From positions 1 through 60,495 of IMG/VR virus record IMGVR_UViG_3300042319_001090: a stretch of DNA of 60,495 nucleotides; one strand, 5' to 3'. The number at the start of each line of letters is the position of its first letter. Position 1 is the stretch's first letter. Below are positions 24,614 through 32,809 of this stretch, one piece after another. The stretch is from a virus. Under the pieces are notes generated by a model, which saw only the letters and a program-made list of their open reading frames with translations, did no database searches and was not told the origin of the DNA. A program made the translations under genes and the position numbers.

Positions 24614-24844
24614 ATGTTTATCTCTCTTACAAATGCCAGTGATGCACACAAAGGCAATAAAATTGCAATCAATATTGATTTGATTGCAACAGTGTATAAT
24701 ACTCCCAATCTTGCTAAAAAAGAAGATGGGATAATTGAAAATATTACTTATGTTTTCTGTCCTCCCCATGGTATTTGGGAAGTACAAGAATCATTAGATG
24801 AAGTGGTAGCAGAATTAAATAACTACAGATGGAATAACAAATGA
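24614..24844 (+). CDS. conserved small phage protein
   Basis: A 76-residue, beta-rich protein starting MFISLTNASDAHKGNKIAIN, a pattern I know from T4-like phages of marine bacteria. The function is unknown. Its stop overlaps the start of the MazG-like gene (ATGA). Confidence 0.7.
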   Translation: MFISLTNASDAHKGNKIAINIDLIATVYNTPNLAKKEDGIIENITYVFCPPHGIWEVQESLDEVVAELNNYRWNNK

Positions 24845-25122
24845 ACGAAGATACAAGAGAAATTCTTTTAATCTTACAGGAAGAATGTGCTGAAGTTACA
24901 CAGGCTGTAAGCAAGTGTTTTAGATTTGGACCAGATCAAATAAAACCAAATAAACCAATGACTAATATCCAAATGCTTGAAGAAGAATTGGGTGATCTAT
25001 TGGCTATGGTTGAGTTGATTACAGATAACAATGTGGGTATTACAGTTCAAGGTTTAGAGACGGCCAAAAAGAATAAATTTAAGAAATTAAAGAAGTGGTC
25101 TAACTTAACTATTAATAAATAA
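24841..25122 (+). CDS. MazG-like nucleotide pyrophosphohydrolase
   Basis: A 93-residue, all-helical NTP pyrophosphatase of the MazG superfamily. It has the metal motif QEECAEVTQAVSK (E-E-x-x-E) and LEEELGDLLAMVE (E-x-x-D). Phage MazG proteins hydrolyse dNTPs or affect host nucleotide alarmones; the substrate is not settled. It is in the same operon as dCMP deaminase, consistent with nucleotide management. Confidence 0.85.
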   Translation: MNEDTREILLILQEECAEVTQAVSKCFRFGPDQIKPNKPMTNIQMLEEELGDLLAMVELITDNNVGITVQGLETAKKNKFKKLKKWSNLTINK

Positions 25123-25126
25123 CATT

Positions 25127-25453
25127 ATGACATTACTTGATATCATTCTTATTTTAGCCTTAGGTTGGGTTATGGGCGAGTTCTATACCATGTATAAATT
25201 ACGCAAAAACATTCGTTCATATCTTATCATACAAGAAGAAACTAGACCCACTGTTTTTAAATTAGAGACAGAACTAGTGGACAATACAATATTGTTATAT
25301 GACCGTGACACAAATGATTTTATTTGTCAAGGAAATTCACTAGAGCAACTAGCACAACTAAGTAGAGAATACAAGAAAATTGAATATGCTACAGTAAAGC
25401 ACGGAGATTATTTTGTTGCATTTATTGAAGGCAAGGTAACTGAAAAAGTATGA
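25127..25453 (+). CDS. small membrane-anchored protein
   Basis: A 108-residue protein with one N-terminal helix (IILILALGWVMGEFY) and a mixed cytoplasmic domain ending in YFVAFIEGKVTEKV. Comparable anchored proteins occur in T4-like phages without known function. It overlaps the next gene by ATGA. Confidence 0.7.
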   Translation: MTLLDIILILALGWVMGEFYTMYKLRKNIRSYLIIQEETRPTVFKLETELVDNTILLYDRDTNDFICQGNSLEQLAQLSREYKKIEYATVKHGDYFVAFIEGKVTEKV

Positions 25454-25986
25454 AAATAAATATTGGCAAGTATCCTAAAAAAGGAACTCGCAGAAAAATC
25501 AATGTACAAGTTGATAGATTTGATACATGGGGACTAGACCACACTCTAGCTACTATTATCTATCCAGCATTGATTCAATTGAAACAAACCAAACAGGGTA
25601 TCCCTCATGATTTCGTAGATGTTGGTGGCGAGGAATATAGTACACAACAAAGCTTTGATTTCTATATTGAATCACACGATGAAGCATGGAATGACGGTGC
25701 TAAACGTTGGGATGAAACATTAGATAAAATGATTTGGAGTTTTCAACAAATAGCATTTGAAGATTATGGTGACAAATATCATCATGGTAAAAGTGACTAT
25801 GATTGGGTCAAAAGTGATAAAACATACCCTAATCCTATGACAGGTAAAGTAGAAGATACATGGCAAATGGTTGATAAAAATCCCGATGACCACTTCTATG
25901 ATGCTGAAGGTCATCAACTACATGAGGAACGTATCCAAGAAGGTTTGGATTTATTTGGAAAATACTTTAGAGCTTTATGGGATTAA
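25450..25986 (+). CDS. conserved phage protein, unknown function
   Basis: A 178-residue protein with a recognisable start (MKINIGKYPKKGTRRKINVQ), then FDTWGLDHTLATIIYPALIQL. It is Asp/Trp/His-rich. I have seen this pattern in aquatic phages but know of no function. It overlaps the preceding gene by 4 bases. Confidence 0.72.
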   Translation: MKINIGKYPKKGTRRKINVQVDRFDTWGLDHTLATIIYPALIQLKQTKQGIPHDFVDVGGEEYSTQQSFDFYIESHDEAWNDGAKRWDETLDKMIWSFQQIAFEDYGDKYHHGKSDYDWVKSDKTYPNPMTGKVEDTWQMVDKNPDDHFYDAEGHQLHEERIQEGLDLFGKYFRALWD

Positions 25987-25989
25987 TTG

Positions 25990-26229
25990 ATGTTTGATAA
26001 AATGGCGCAACAACTAGACTTACAAACTTTAGGTAAAGGACAAAAAGAGTTTAAAATTACAAAGGAAGAATTTGACGATTTTTGCAAAGAGTTTCTATTT
26101 GAACAACTCAAAGGTGAGTACAGATTAGGTGAAGTTTTTTGCAAAAAATATAATGAATCAAATTATGTACTAAGTATCTTACCCGATAGTAGTGCAAAAA
26201 TACATATTAAGAAATTCTACGTTAAATGA
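25990..26229 (+). CDS. small hypothetical protein
   Basis: A 79-residue protein, MFDKMAQQLDLQTLGKGQKE, then KITKEEFDDFCKEFLFEQL. It is probably helical with a beta C-terminus. I chose the ATG at 25990 over a TTG one codon earlier. It overlaps the dCMP deaminase start by ATGA. Confidence 0.65.
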   Translation: MFDKMAQQLDLQTLGKGQKEFKITKEEFDDFCKEFLFEQLKGEYRLGEVFCKKYNESNYVLSILPDSSAKIHIKKFYVK

Positions 26230-26726
26230 AATCTAAGTTTATAGACTATTACATGGATATAGCTGAACTGACAAGTAAATTAAGTTCAGCAATCAGATTA
26301 AATGTTGGTGCAGTTATCGTTAAAGGTAATAAGATTCTAGGTACAGGATATAATGGCATGCCAACTGGATGGACTAACGAATGTGAATATAAAGAATATA
26401 TGCCCGGTGATGTTTGGGATGGACAACTATATCCACATGAAGAATATGACAGTACCGTTGAGAGTAATCGTAGATATCGGTTAGTTACTAAGGATGAGGT
26501 CCTTCACGCTGAGATGAACGTAATTTCAAAAGTGTCCGCAAGTACAGAATCTAGTGAGGGTGCTACATTATTTGTTACACATGCTCCTTGCATACATTGT
26601 GCTAAAGCCATTTATCAATCTGGTATCAAACAAGTTTATTACCGAGATGCATATAGAGATGCAAGAGGATTAGAATTTTTAGAACAAGGTGGTGTGAATG
26701 TCACCCGATACCCAATACAAAACTGA
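26226..26726 (+). CDS. dCMP deaminase
   Basis: Converts dCMP to dUMP, feeding dTMP synthesis for phage DNA. At 166 residues it resembles T4 Cd. Zinc and catalytic motifs are HAEMNVISK and PCIHCAKAI, with VGAVIVKGNKILGTGYNGMP upstream. All are intact. It is in an operon with MazG; its 3' end overlaps the next gene by 29 bases. Confidence 0.93.
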   Translation: MKSKFIDYYMDIAELTSKLSSAIRLNVGAVIVKGNKILGTGYNGMPTGWTNECEYKEYMPGDVWDGQLYPHEEYDSTVESNRRYRLVTKDEVLHAEMNVISKVSASTESSEGATLFVTHAPCIHCAKAIYQSGIKQVYYRDAYRDARGLEFLEQGGVNVTRYPIQN

Positions 26727-26901
26727 AATATCAATCGGCTACGGAGAATTAAAACCTGTCATTGAATGGTGTCAGAGAAACTGCGCCAATGATTGGGGAT
26801 ATAATTGCCTAGAATTTGCAGGCGGCAGTGATGGTGGATTATATGATTTCTATTTTGAAACAGAATCCGATTACATAAACTTTATACTTTGGAAAAAATG
26901 A
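26698..26901 (+). CDS. small conserved phage protein
   Basis: A 67-residue acidic, aromatic-rich protein (GYGELKPVIEWCQRNCAND...YDFYFETESDYINFILWKK). It begins inside the deaminase 3' end; AAGGTGG precedes the ATG. It overlaps the next gene by ATGA. The function is unknown. Confidence 0.62.
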   Translation: MSPDTQYKTEISIGYGELKPVIEWCQRNCANDWGYNCLEFAGGSDGGLYDFYFETESDYINFILWKK

Positions 26902-27167
26902 AATACTATACTTTTTACCGTGAAAACAATAACTTCACAGATATACTAACAGACAACAACATTAAGAAAGTGGTTGATATGAAAATATCATGGCATAGAC
27001 ATTTAATGATTGGGATGCAAGCAACTACTAATAGCGGCACGTTTAGCTATATTACATTGAAGTATGGTGATGAGATGATACCTAGTTTAACAAAAGACTA
27101 TAGTCCAGTACCCGGGGTTGATTATGTACCTAAGAAAGATATCACTAAGTTTGAAAATAAAGATTAA
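26898..27167 (+). CDS. small hypothetical protein
   Basis: An 89-residue protein, MKYYTFYRENNNFTDILTDN, alpha/beta. The ATG at 26898 overlaps the previous stop (ATGA). It ends the rightward operon and overlaps the end of the convergent peptidase gene by 4 bases. Confidence 0.65.
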   Translation: MKYYTFYRENNNFTDILTDNNIKKVVDMKISWHRHLMIGMQATTNSGTFSYITLKYGDEMIPSLTKDYSPVPGVDYVPKKDITKFENKD

Positions 27168-27895
27168 TAAAGCATAGATAGCATCTTAGCTTCTGGGATA
27201 CGAGTTTTAGTATTCTTTGAACCCAACAGGACTACGGTCCTGATTCCATTTACAGTATTAATCATCATAACAATACATCCACCTGATTTAGTAATCCATC
27301 CTGTCTTGCTTACTATAAACGAATTGTTTGGTCCTACTAGTGTATTAGTATTTCTAAACTCTATATTTTTCTTCTTATTGATACTCCAACGTACTGCGTC
27401 CATATTACTAGCTTCTACTATCAATGGATACTTGCTGGCTGCGAATACAAGTTTAATTAAATCTTGTGCTGTACTAACGTTTGTAGCTAACAATCCAGTA
27501 GGGTCGGTAAAGGTACTGTTAATCATTTGTAATGACGTTGCTTTAGTGTTCATTGCACTGATACAGTTATCATATCCTCCCGGATAGTAATCGCATAATA
27601 GTTTGGCAGCGGAATTATCTGATTTAACGATTGCCAAATCAATAAGTATTTCTCTAGTAAGTTGTTTGTTGTAGAGTTTTTTTGGAATGATTTCTGTAAG
27701 TGATTGACCACTATCTAGCACAACCATTGCAGTCATTAGTTTAGTGATACTAGCTATGCTACGTATTTCGGACATATTAGAAGCTTCAAATATTCTACCA
27801 TTACTATCAGCGACTATCCAAGCTTGTGCAGTTAATGGTGTAGCGTATGCAGATGAAGCTGTTAGTGCCAGTACTGTAATTAATTTTTTAATCAT
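27164..27895 (-). CDS. S11-family DD-peptidase (PBP7-like), exported
   Basis: A 243-residue precursor. The signal peptide is MIKKLITVLALTASSAYATP. Active-site motifs of low-molecular-mass penicillin-binding proteins are SITKL (S-x-x-K), SDN in VKSDNSAAKLL, and KTG in VSKTGWITKSG. These enzymes trim or cleave peptidoglycan peptides in the periplasm. The catalytic domain alone is present, as in PBP7/PbpG endopeptidases. In a phage it could weaken or remodel the wall; use in lysis is inference. It overlaps the upstream exported protein by ATGA. Confidence 0.88.
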   Translation of the reverse strand: MIKKLITVLALTASSAYATPLTAQAWIVADSNGRIFEASNMSEIRSIASITKLMTAMVVLDSGQSLTEIIPKKLYNKQLTREILIDLAIVKSDNSAAKLLCDYYPGGYDNCISAMNTKATSLQMINSTFTDPTGLLATNVSTAQDLIKLVFAASKYPLIVEASNMDAVRWSINKKKNIEFRNTNTLVGPNNSFIVSKTGWITKSGGCIVMMINTVNGIRTVVLLGSKNTKTRIPEAKMLSMLY

Positions 27896-28209
27896 ATTGA
27901 TGTTCCTGTCTTATAATTAATTAATTTAATATCAGTACCCATTCCAACGATACAGCTTATATCTTTTGAAGTAGCAACGATTGTCCAATTCTTATCAGTG
28001 GGGTTCATCCAAACACTGAGAGTTGATTTAGCTATATCTGTTACCTTGCCTGTTAGTAGAGGCAGTTCTTTATATTTTTCTCTAAGATTTTTAAATAGGT
28101 CTGTTGTGTTGTAGCAGGGTAGTTCTGCTTCTATGGTTTCTTTTAGTTCTTGTGAATAGGAGCAGGTTGATATTCCTAAAGTTAGTAGTATTAGATAAAG
28201 TGATTTCAA
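27892..28209 (-). CDS. small exported protein
   Basis: A 105-residue precursor with a signal peptide (about 18 residues ending TCSYS-QE). The mature part has LSVWMNPTDKNWTIVATS and DISCIVGMGTD, as in exported proteins of T4-like phages from aquatic bacteria. The start is TTG at 28209, supported by GGAGAA seven bases upstream. It is co-transcribed with the DD-peptidase. Confidence 0.65.
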   Translation of the reverse strand: MKSLYLILLTLGISTCSYSQELKETIEAELPCYNTTDLFKNLREKYKELPLLTGKVTDIAKSTLSVWMNPTDKNWTIVATSKDISCIVGMGTDIKLINYKTGTSI

Positions 28210-28271
28210 TATATTCTCCTATTCGTTATAGTATATCATACAACTAGAGAATATACTAATCAGATTTACCC

Positions 28272-29261
28272 TTAGAAGGTGATTGAACCACTAGTGGTCC
28301 AGGTATATACTCTATATCCGCCTGCTACAGTTATTGTTGGACTACCAGTTGTACTTGTTGCCGCGGGATAACTATCTGCATAACGAATTATTACTATACC
28401 GGAACCACCTGGGCCGCCATAAGAAGTTGGTCCACCGTTGCCGCCCCCTCCACCCCCTCCACCACCAGAGTTTGCTCCGCCTGCACCCCCACCGCCAGAA
28501 GAAACATTGGCTGCACTGCCACCGTTTGAACCACCAGTACCGGCAGTATGTGATCCAGAACTATTTAAGTAAAGACCACCGCCACCGCCACCGCCAGCAC
28601 CACCATTACCGCCAGAATCGCTACCTGAACTATCTGCACCGCCGGCGCCTCCACCGCCTCCGGAATAGTAAAGAGAAGTTCCGGAAATACTGTATTGACG
28701 ACCAATACCGCCAGCACCGCCTGCCCCTAACACGGATGTTGTTGATCCATTTGTTCCTACTGCACCTGCACCCCCGCCACCACCTGACGCAAACGCTCCG
28801 GTTTGATTGATTCCGTTACCTCCGGCAAACCCATACCCAGTTGCCCCGCCGGTATTCCCTTGTGTAGCCGCAGCACCTGCTCTCACTCCAATTGGCAAAT
28901 ACGCACCGCCGCCTCCAGAACCACCGGAAAAAGCACTAATTACTGTGCCGCAGCCACCACCACCACCATTAGATGTAATAGTATCAAGGACGCTATTGCT
29001 TCCAGACACACCATTGGTGACCTCGGCGCTATTCCCACCAGGGCCGCCGGCGCCTACTGTTACCGTATATGGAGTGCCTCCAGTAACCGATCTAGCGGCT
29101 TGATAACTTAATCCACCAGCGCCACCACCGCCAGCAATAAACACACCACCGCCACCGCCACCTGCAACTACAAGACATTCTACTGTGGGTGTAACTGCTG
29201 GATCATCACTTCCAGTAATACTAAGTCCACTAGTAAAAACTATTCCACTACCTATTTGCAT
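28272..29261 (-). CDS. glycine-rich tail-fibre/adhesin protein
   Basis: A 329-residue protein. Residues 30-280 are dominated by Gly-rich, PPII-like repeats (GGGGGAGG). The C-terminal GSGIVIIRYADSYPAA and VAGGYRVYTWTTSGSITF close the glycine-rich domain. Such domains occur in phage receptor-binding tips and bacterial adhesins. AAAGGA precedes the ATG. It is a clear paralogue of the gene just upstream, sharing both ends. Confidence 0.8.
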   Translation of the reverse strand: MQIGSGIVFTSGLSITGSDDPAVTPTVECLVVAGGGGGGVFIAGGGGAGGLSYQAARSVTGGTPYTVTVGAGGPGGNSAEVTNGVSGSNSVLDTITSNGGGGGCGTVISAFSGGSGGGGAYLPIGVRAGAAATQGNTGGATGYGFAGGNGINQTGAFASGGGGGAGAVGTNGSTTSVLGAGGAGGIGRQYSISGTSLYYSGGGGGAGGADSSGSDSGGNGGAGGGGGGGLYLNSSGSHTAGTGGSNGGSAANVSSGGGGAGGANSGGGGGGGGGNGGPTSYGGPGGSGIVIIRYADSYPAATSTTGSPTITVAGGYRVYTWTTSGSITF

Positions 29262-29271
29262 TGTATTTCCT

Positions 29272-30171
29272 TTAGAACGTTATTGAACCAGAACTAGTCC
29301 ATTGATATACTCTATATCCACCCGCAACAGTTATTGTTGGAGATCCGGTTGAACTTGTTGCGGCTGCGTATGTGTCTGCATAACGAATAATTACGATTCC
29401 GGATCCTCCAGAACCAACCGTTGTGCCTTGTGAAGCACCACCACCGCCACCGCCTGTGTTGGTGGTGCCGTTTGTAGGGTTATTGCTTGGGTATGCACCG
29501 TTACCACCTCCACCTGAACCGCCTGAACCGCCTGTACCGGGGCCAACATTAAGGCCACCGCCACCACCGCCGGCGTATGTAACCGATGAACCAGAAATAG
29601 ATGAAATAGTGCCCGCGCCTCCGTTACCCCCCGCATTAGGGCTGAGAGTTGCTGTCCCTCCAACAGCAGACGCACCACCACCACCACCGCCTGCTCCATT
29701 AACACCAGAAACATGAGCACTAGTACCACCATTATTTCCTTGCGATGGAGTTGTTGCTGGAGTATTACCTGATCCGCCCGGAGCAGTTAATGGACCTATC
29801 CAAATGCCGCCACCGCCACCAGAACCACCATTTCCGCCAGTCGCATTTGTATAAGTTGATCCATCATATCTACCGCCACGACCACCACCATTAGAAATGA
29901 TATTGTCAAATACAGAATTAGTCCCTGCAGTATAACTTCCACCACCACCACCGACGGTAACTGTGATTGGCGTGCCAGCTGTTACTGAATAACCAGAGTC
30001 TGTTCTAAATCCGCCTGCGCCGCCGCCGCCACCTGAACCTGATCCAACTGCATCATTTCCTCCGCCACCTCCACCAGCGACTACTAGATATTCTACCGTG
30101 GGAGTAACTGCAGGAGCACCGCCACCTAAAACTGTCATTCCGCCTGAAATTGTTAATCCACCAAAATTCAT
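29272..30171 (-). CDS. glycine-rich tail-fibre/adhesin protein, paralogue
   Basis: A 299-residue protein with the same layout: NFGGLTISGGMTVLGGGAPA, VEYLVVAGGGGGG, a Gly-rich middle, then GSGIVIIRYADTY and VAGGYRVYQWTSSGSITF. The pair arose by tandem duplication, with different Gly-rich middles. They may offer alternative receptor tips. A late box lies at 30196-30201. Confidence 0.8.
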   Translation of the reverse strand: MNFGGLTISGGMTVLGGGAPAVTPTVEYLVVAGGGGGGNDAVGSGSGGGGGAGGFRTDSGYSVTAGTPITVTVGGGGGSYTAGTNSVFDNIISNGGGRGGRYDGSTYTNATGGNGGSGGGGGIWIGPLTAPGGSGNTPATTPSQGNNGGTSAHVSGVNGAGGGGGGASAVGGTATLSPNAGGNGGAGTISSISGSSVTYAGGGGGGLNVGPGTGGSGGSGGGGNGAYPSNNPTNGTTNTGGGGGGASQGTTVGSGGSGIVIIRYADTYAAATSSTGSPTITVAGGYRVYQWTSSGSITF

Positions 30172-30195
30172 AATGTTAAACCTATAATATAGTAG

Positions 30196-30201
30196 TATTT
30201 A
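30196..30201 (-). promoter_or_regulatory. T4-late-type box, minus strand
   Basis: GCTAAATACT on the minus strand, 24 bases before the ATG of the glycine-rich fibre gene, with a normal ribosome site in between. Consistent with late structural expression. Confidence 0.55.
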
Positions 30202-30210
30202 GCAAAAAAT

Positions 30211-30384
30211 CTACTTATTATTTTTTACAAACCAATAATGTTTTTGTAACTCTCTAAGTACTTCACTTTCTGGTTGCTTAAACTGTCTTGCTGCCATCTC
30301 AACAAAGTCTAACCAACGAAAATCATAATTTTCATTTCCCTGACACCATTGTTGGTACATTAATTGTAGTTCTCTACTAGTCAT
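30211..30384 (-). CDS. small hypothetical protein
   Basis: A 57-residue, aromatic-rich helical protein (MTSRELQLMYQQWCQGNENY...). It starts by ATGA overlap with the upstream small gene. Its position before the fibre genes suggests late expression. The function is unknown. Confidence 0.6.
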   Translation of the reverse strand: MTSRELQLMYQQWCQGNENYDFRWLDFVEMAARQFKQPESEVLRELQKHYWFVKNNK

Positions 30385-30536
30385 TTCTTCTTTTTTTCTT
30401 GTTCTGATAACTTAGCTTTTACACCAGTAACTTCAAGTTTTATCTCTTTTAATATCTTTTCTGCTATAGGGCTTGAATGATGTGCATGTAATTTTGGGGG
30501 TGTTTTTGTTCTGGGTTTATGTTTGAACCAACTCAT
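30381..30536 (-). CDS. small basic conserved phage protein
   Basis: A 51-residue protein starting MSWFKHKPRTKTPPKLHAHH, with SSPIAEKILKEIK. This basic, Pro/His-containing start is familiar from T4-like aquatic phages. AAGGAG precedes ATG 30536. The function is unknown. Confidence 0.65.
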   Translation of the reverse strand: MSWFKHKPRTKTPPKLHAHHSSPIAEKILKEIKLEVTGVKAKLSEQEKKKK

Positions 30537-30622
30537 CGGCGTTCTCCTTCTGATTGGGTATAAATATATATTTAATTGATTAAACTCAATAAAATAGCAT
30601 AAGTCATAACAAAGGAAATAAC

Positions 30623-31159
30623 ATGACAGAAGTAAAAACATTATCACGTAGTGAACGTGAAGCACAAATTAAAGATAGAGCGGGCTGGGTAATCACCGTC
30701 ATCGCACTACTATTAGCAATAACAACATACATGGCTAGTGGATTCAGTAGTAAAATACTAACCAATACAATCAAAGCAAACGATACTTGGAACTTCTATC
30801 AAGCTAAAAGTATCAAGCAAAGTATTGCTGAAGGACAATTAGAAGCTACCACCGATACAAAACGTAAAGAAATATTACAAGCTAAGATTGACCGTTATGA
30901 AAGTGATCCAGGTAAGGGTGAAGGTAAGAAAGAGTTAATGGCTAAAGCATTACAGATTGAAGCAGAACGTGATGAAGCTAAGAAACATACACCATGGTTG
31001 ACGTTTGCCGCAATGGCATTTCAGTTAGCAATTGTGTTACTATCCGCTAGTATTTTAGCGGTAGATAAACGTATGTTTTGGGGAAGTATTGGTGTAAGTA
31101 TTTTTGGAACAATGTTATTAACCCAAGGCATTTGGCTTGTCATACCATTGGTGATATAA
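30623..31159 (+). CDS. DUF4337-like membrane protein
   Basis: A 178-residue protein. It has one N-terminal helix (GWVITVIALLLAITTYMA), a cytoplasmic-type coiled segment with AKSIKQSIAEGQLEA, and two C-terminal helices (WLTFAAMAFQLAIVLLSA and a second). The arrangement matches the DUF4337 family, common in Proteobacteria and some phages, with unknown function. AAGGAA precedes the ATG. Confidence 0.78.
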   Translation: MTEVKTLSRSEREAQIKDRAGWVITVIALLLAITTYMASGFSSKILTNTIKANDTWNFYQAKSIKQSIAEGQLEATTDTKRKEILQAKIDRYESDPGKGEGKKELMAKALQIEAERDEAKKHTPWLTFAAMAFQLAIVLLSASILAVDKRMFWGSIGVSIFGTMLLTQGIWLVIPLVI

Positions 31160-31166
31160 TAGCTAA

Positions 31167-31721
31167 ATGAAACTTAAGGAATTAATGGAAGATACAAACA
31201 AAAAGATGCCACATCTATACTTAGATATGGATGGGGTACAAGCTGATTTCTTTGGGGCATGGGCCAGAAAACATAATGTTGGTAATTACAAAGAGATTCC
31301 TGATACTGAAACATCAATAAATGAGTTAGCCTCAAGTAGCCCTGAAGAAGTGTATAGGTTTTTTAGAGAACTAAAACCTCTTCAAGGCGGAGGTAAAGTT
31401 GTACAATGGTTAAATCAACATAATATCCCATACAGTGTACTAAGTGCTCCATTACGTGGACCATATGCTAGTGCTAGTGTAGAAGCCAAAAAAGATTGGT
31501 TAGATGAACATAATCCAAATGCTACACAAAATGCTATCTTTACACAACATAAACACAAATACGCATTGAGTAATGGTGAACCAAATGTCTTAGTAGATGA
31601 TTATGGTAAGTATTTAAATCTGTGGAGTAATGCCGGTGGTATTGCTGTGAAGCATGAAGATGAGAACACTGACCATACTATTAAGGAACTAGAAAAAATC
31701 TATTCCCCCTACTTGTCCTGA
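31167..31721 (+). CDS. HAD-type 5'-nucleotidase-like with short leader
   Basis: A 184-residue protein. After a 15-residue leader (MKLKELMEDTNKKMP) comes HLYLDMDGVQADFF, the D-x-D nucleophile motif of HAD phosphatases. SVLSAPL, an AKKDW lysine and LVDDYGKYL supply the other HAD motifs. It resembles 5'(3')-deoxyribonucleotidases. The leader, with L-M-E, resembles a T4 capsid-targeting sequence, so it may be packaged; alternatively it acts in nucleotide salvage. A TATAAT lies 6 bases before the ATG. Confidence 0.72.
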   Translation: MKLKELMEDTNKKMPHLYLDMDGVQADFFGAWARKHNVGNYKEIPDTETSINELASSSPEEVYRFFRELKPLQGGGKVVQWLNQHNIPYSVLSAPLRGPYASASVEAKKDWLDEHNPNATQNAIFTQHKHKYALSNGEPNVLVDDYGKYLNLWSNAGGIAVKHEDENTDHTIKELEKIYSPYLS

Positions 31722-31727
31722 TAAGTA
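31722..31727 (+). promoter_or_regulatory. variant late box (TAAGTA), 4 bases before ATG
   Basis: GATAAGTATAGTATG has the same spacing as the TAAATA boxes, with one base changed. No Shine-Dalgarno is present. Confidence 0.35.
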
Positions 31728-31731
31728 TAGT

Positions 31732-31917
31732 ATGACTAAGCCTGGCAAAAATTTAATACGTTATGAAGTAATTACCCATGAAGATCCAGAGACAGGTGAT
31801 TTAATGTTACCTATACCACAGAAATTATTAGATGAATTGGGTTGGCGTGAAGGTGATGAGATTGAATTTGCTATAGATGAAAAGGGCAAGTACATCTTAA
31901 AACGAGCAAACAAATGA
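31732..31917 (+). CDS. AbrB/MazE-like small DNA-binding protein
   Basis: A 61-residue protein with the swapped-hairpin pattern LMLPIPQKLLDELGWREGDE then IEFAIDEKGKYILKR, as in SpoVT/AbrB and MazE domains. Such proteins bind DNA as dimers, or are antitoxins. No toxin gene is adjacent, so a phage transcription regulator is more likely. It overlaps the next gene by ATGA. Confidence 0.72.
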   Translation: MTKPGKNLIRYEVITHEDPETGDLMLPIPQKLLDELGWREGDEIEFAIDEKGKYILKRANK

Positions 31918-32351
31918 GTTATCCAACTTACACTACCACTATGATAGGTGATTCTTTAAATGCGGGTACCCCCAGTACAGTTACTATACCCAATAATACT
32001 TCAAGTGGAAGTTTATATTGGGGATTAAACGGGACGAGTGCTAACCCTGGACAAGTATTAACTTCAACTACAACTGGTACTAATTGGGGTAATATATCAA
32101 TATCAGAACCTAACATAAAAGGTGCTACCCTTAAGGTTAACGGTGATGCTGATTTTGAAGGTGAAGTAACTATTAAGGGCAAAAGCCTTACTGGTATGAT
32201 TGAAAAGATTGAAGAACGATTAGCTATCCTTCACCCAAATCCTGAACTAGAGGATAAATGGGATGAATTAAAAGAATTGAGTAAACGCTATAAAGAACTA
32301 GAGCAAGAACTCATAGAAAAAGAGAAAGTTTGGGCAATCTTAAAGAAGTAA
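31914..32351 (+). CDS. conserved virion-associated protein (probable)
   Basis: A 145-residue protein. The N-terminal half is fibre-like (TIPNNTSSGSLYWGLNGTS, LKVNGDADFEGEVTIKG). The C-terminal part is a coiled coil with AILHPNPELEDKWDELKELS, a segment I recognise from T4-like phages of cyanobacteria and other aquatic hosts. It probably forms a small fibre or neck-associated structure. Confidence 0.72.
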   Translation: MSYPTYTTTMIGDSLNAGTPSTVTIPNNTSSGSLYWGLNGTSANPGQVLTSTTTGTNWGNISISEPNIKGATLKVNGDADFEGEVTIKGKSLTGMIEKIEERLAILHPNPELEDKWDELKELSKRYKELEQELIEKEKVWAILKK

Positions 32352-32354
32352 GAT

Positions 32355-32383
32355 TTGACAAATAATCCATATTTTGCTATAAT
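32355..32383 (+). promoter_or_regulatory. sigma70 promoter
   Basis: TTGACA (32355-32360), 17-base spacer, TATAAT (32378-32383). It drives the gene at 32416 and IF-1, so IF-1 can be made before late transcription. Confidence 0.88.
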
Positions 32384-32415
32384 AGAAACTGTTTAATAAC
32401 TATGACCCATACATT

Positions 32416-32808
32416 ATGACTATGCACTTAGCACATCCCGCACTATCTATAGGCGGTAAACGTAAAGGCAAGATTAAGTTTCGTAATAGCGCAGAGGCAC
32501 AAAAAGCCCGTCAACTTGATGCCGACTGGAAAGAATTGCAGAAAAAATGGGAGGTAGATGCTGATGACAAAAAGCGCAAACGTGCATTATCGGCTGAACC
32601 ATTACAATATACTTTGTCCGCACCAGCCGGACGTGAGACAAAACGTATTGCTAGTTTAGATACTGGTCATTCAGGAGCTGTTCGCACCAAAGATATTCCA
32701 CAATATACAGGTACTAATATTGTTGGGATTTCTACATTACATAAAAGTAATGCGGTTCCAGTGTTTAGTAGAGAAGAAGCGATTGATATATCAAAAATGA
32801 GAAGGTAG
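32416..32808 (+). CDS. conserved phage protein, unknown function
   Basis: A 130-residue, basic protein ([20 protein letters not shown], then [16 protein letters not shown]). The start pattern, with [16 protein letters not shown], is familiar from T4-like phages. No function is known to me. It lies one base before IF-1 in the same unit. Confidence 0.72.
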   Translation: MTMHLAHPALSIGGKRKGKIKFRNSAEAQKARQLDADWKELQKKWEVDADDKKRKRALSAEPLQYTLSAPAGRETKRIASLDTGHSGAVRTKDIPQYTGTNIVGISTLHKSNAVPVFSREEAIDISKMRR

Positions 32809-32809
32809 A

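Noticed and set aside
28334-29716. Long open frames on the plus strand opposite the glycine-rich fibre genes (Pro/His/Arg-rich proteins)
   Set aside because: They are the complement of Gly codons (GGN gives Pro/Ala-rich antisense frames). They lack ribosome sites and the minus-strand genes have clear domains and starts.
31732-31917. Toxin-antitoxin system suggested by the AbrB/MazE-like protein
   Set aside because: No toxin-like gene is adjacent; neighbours are a nucleotidase-like protein and a fibre-like protein.
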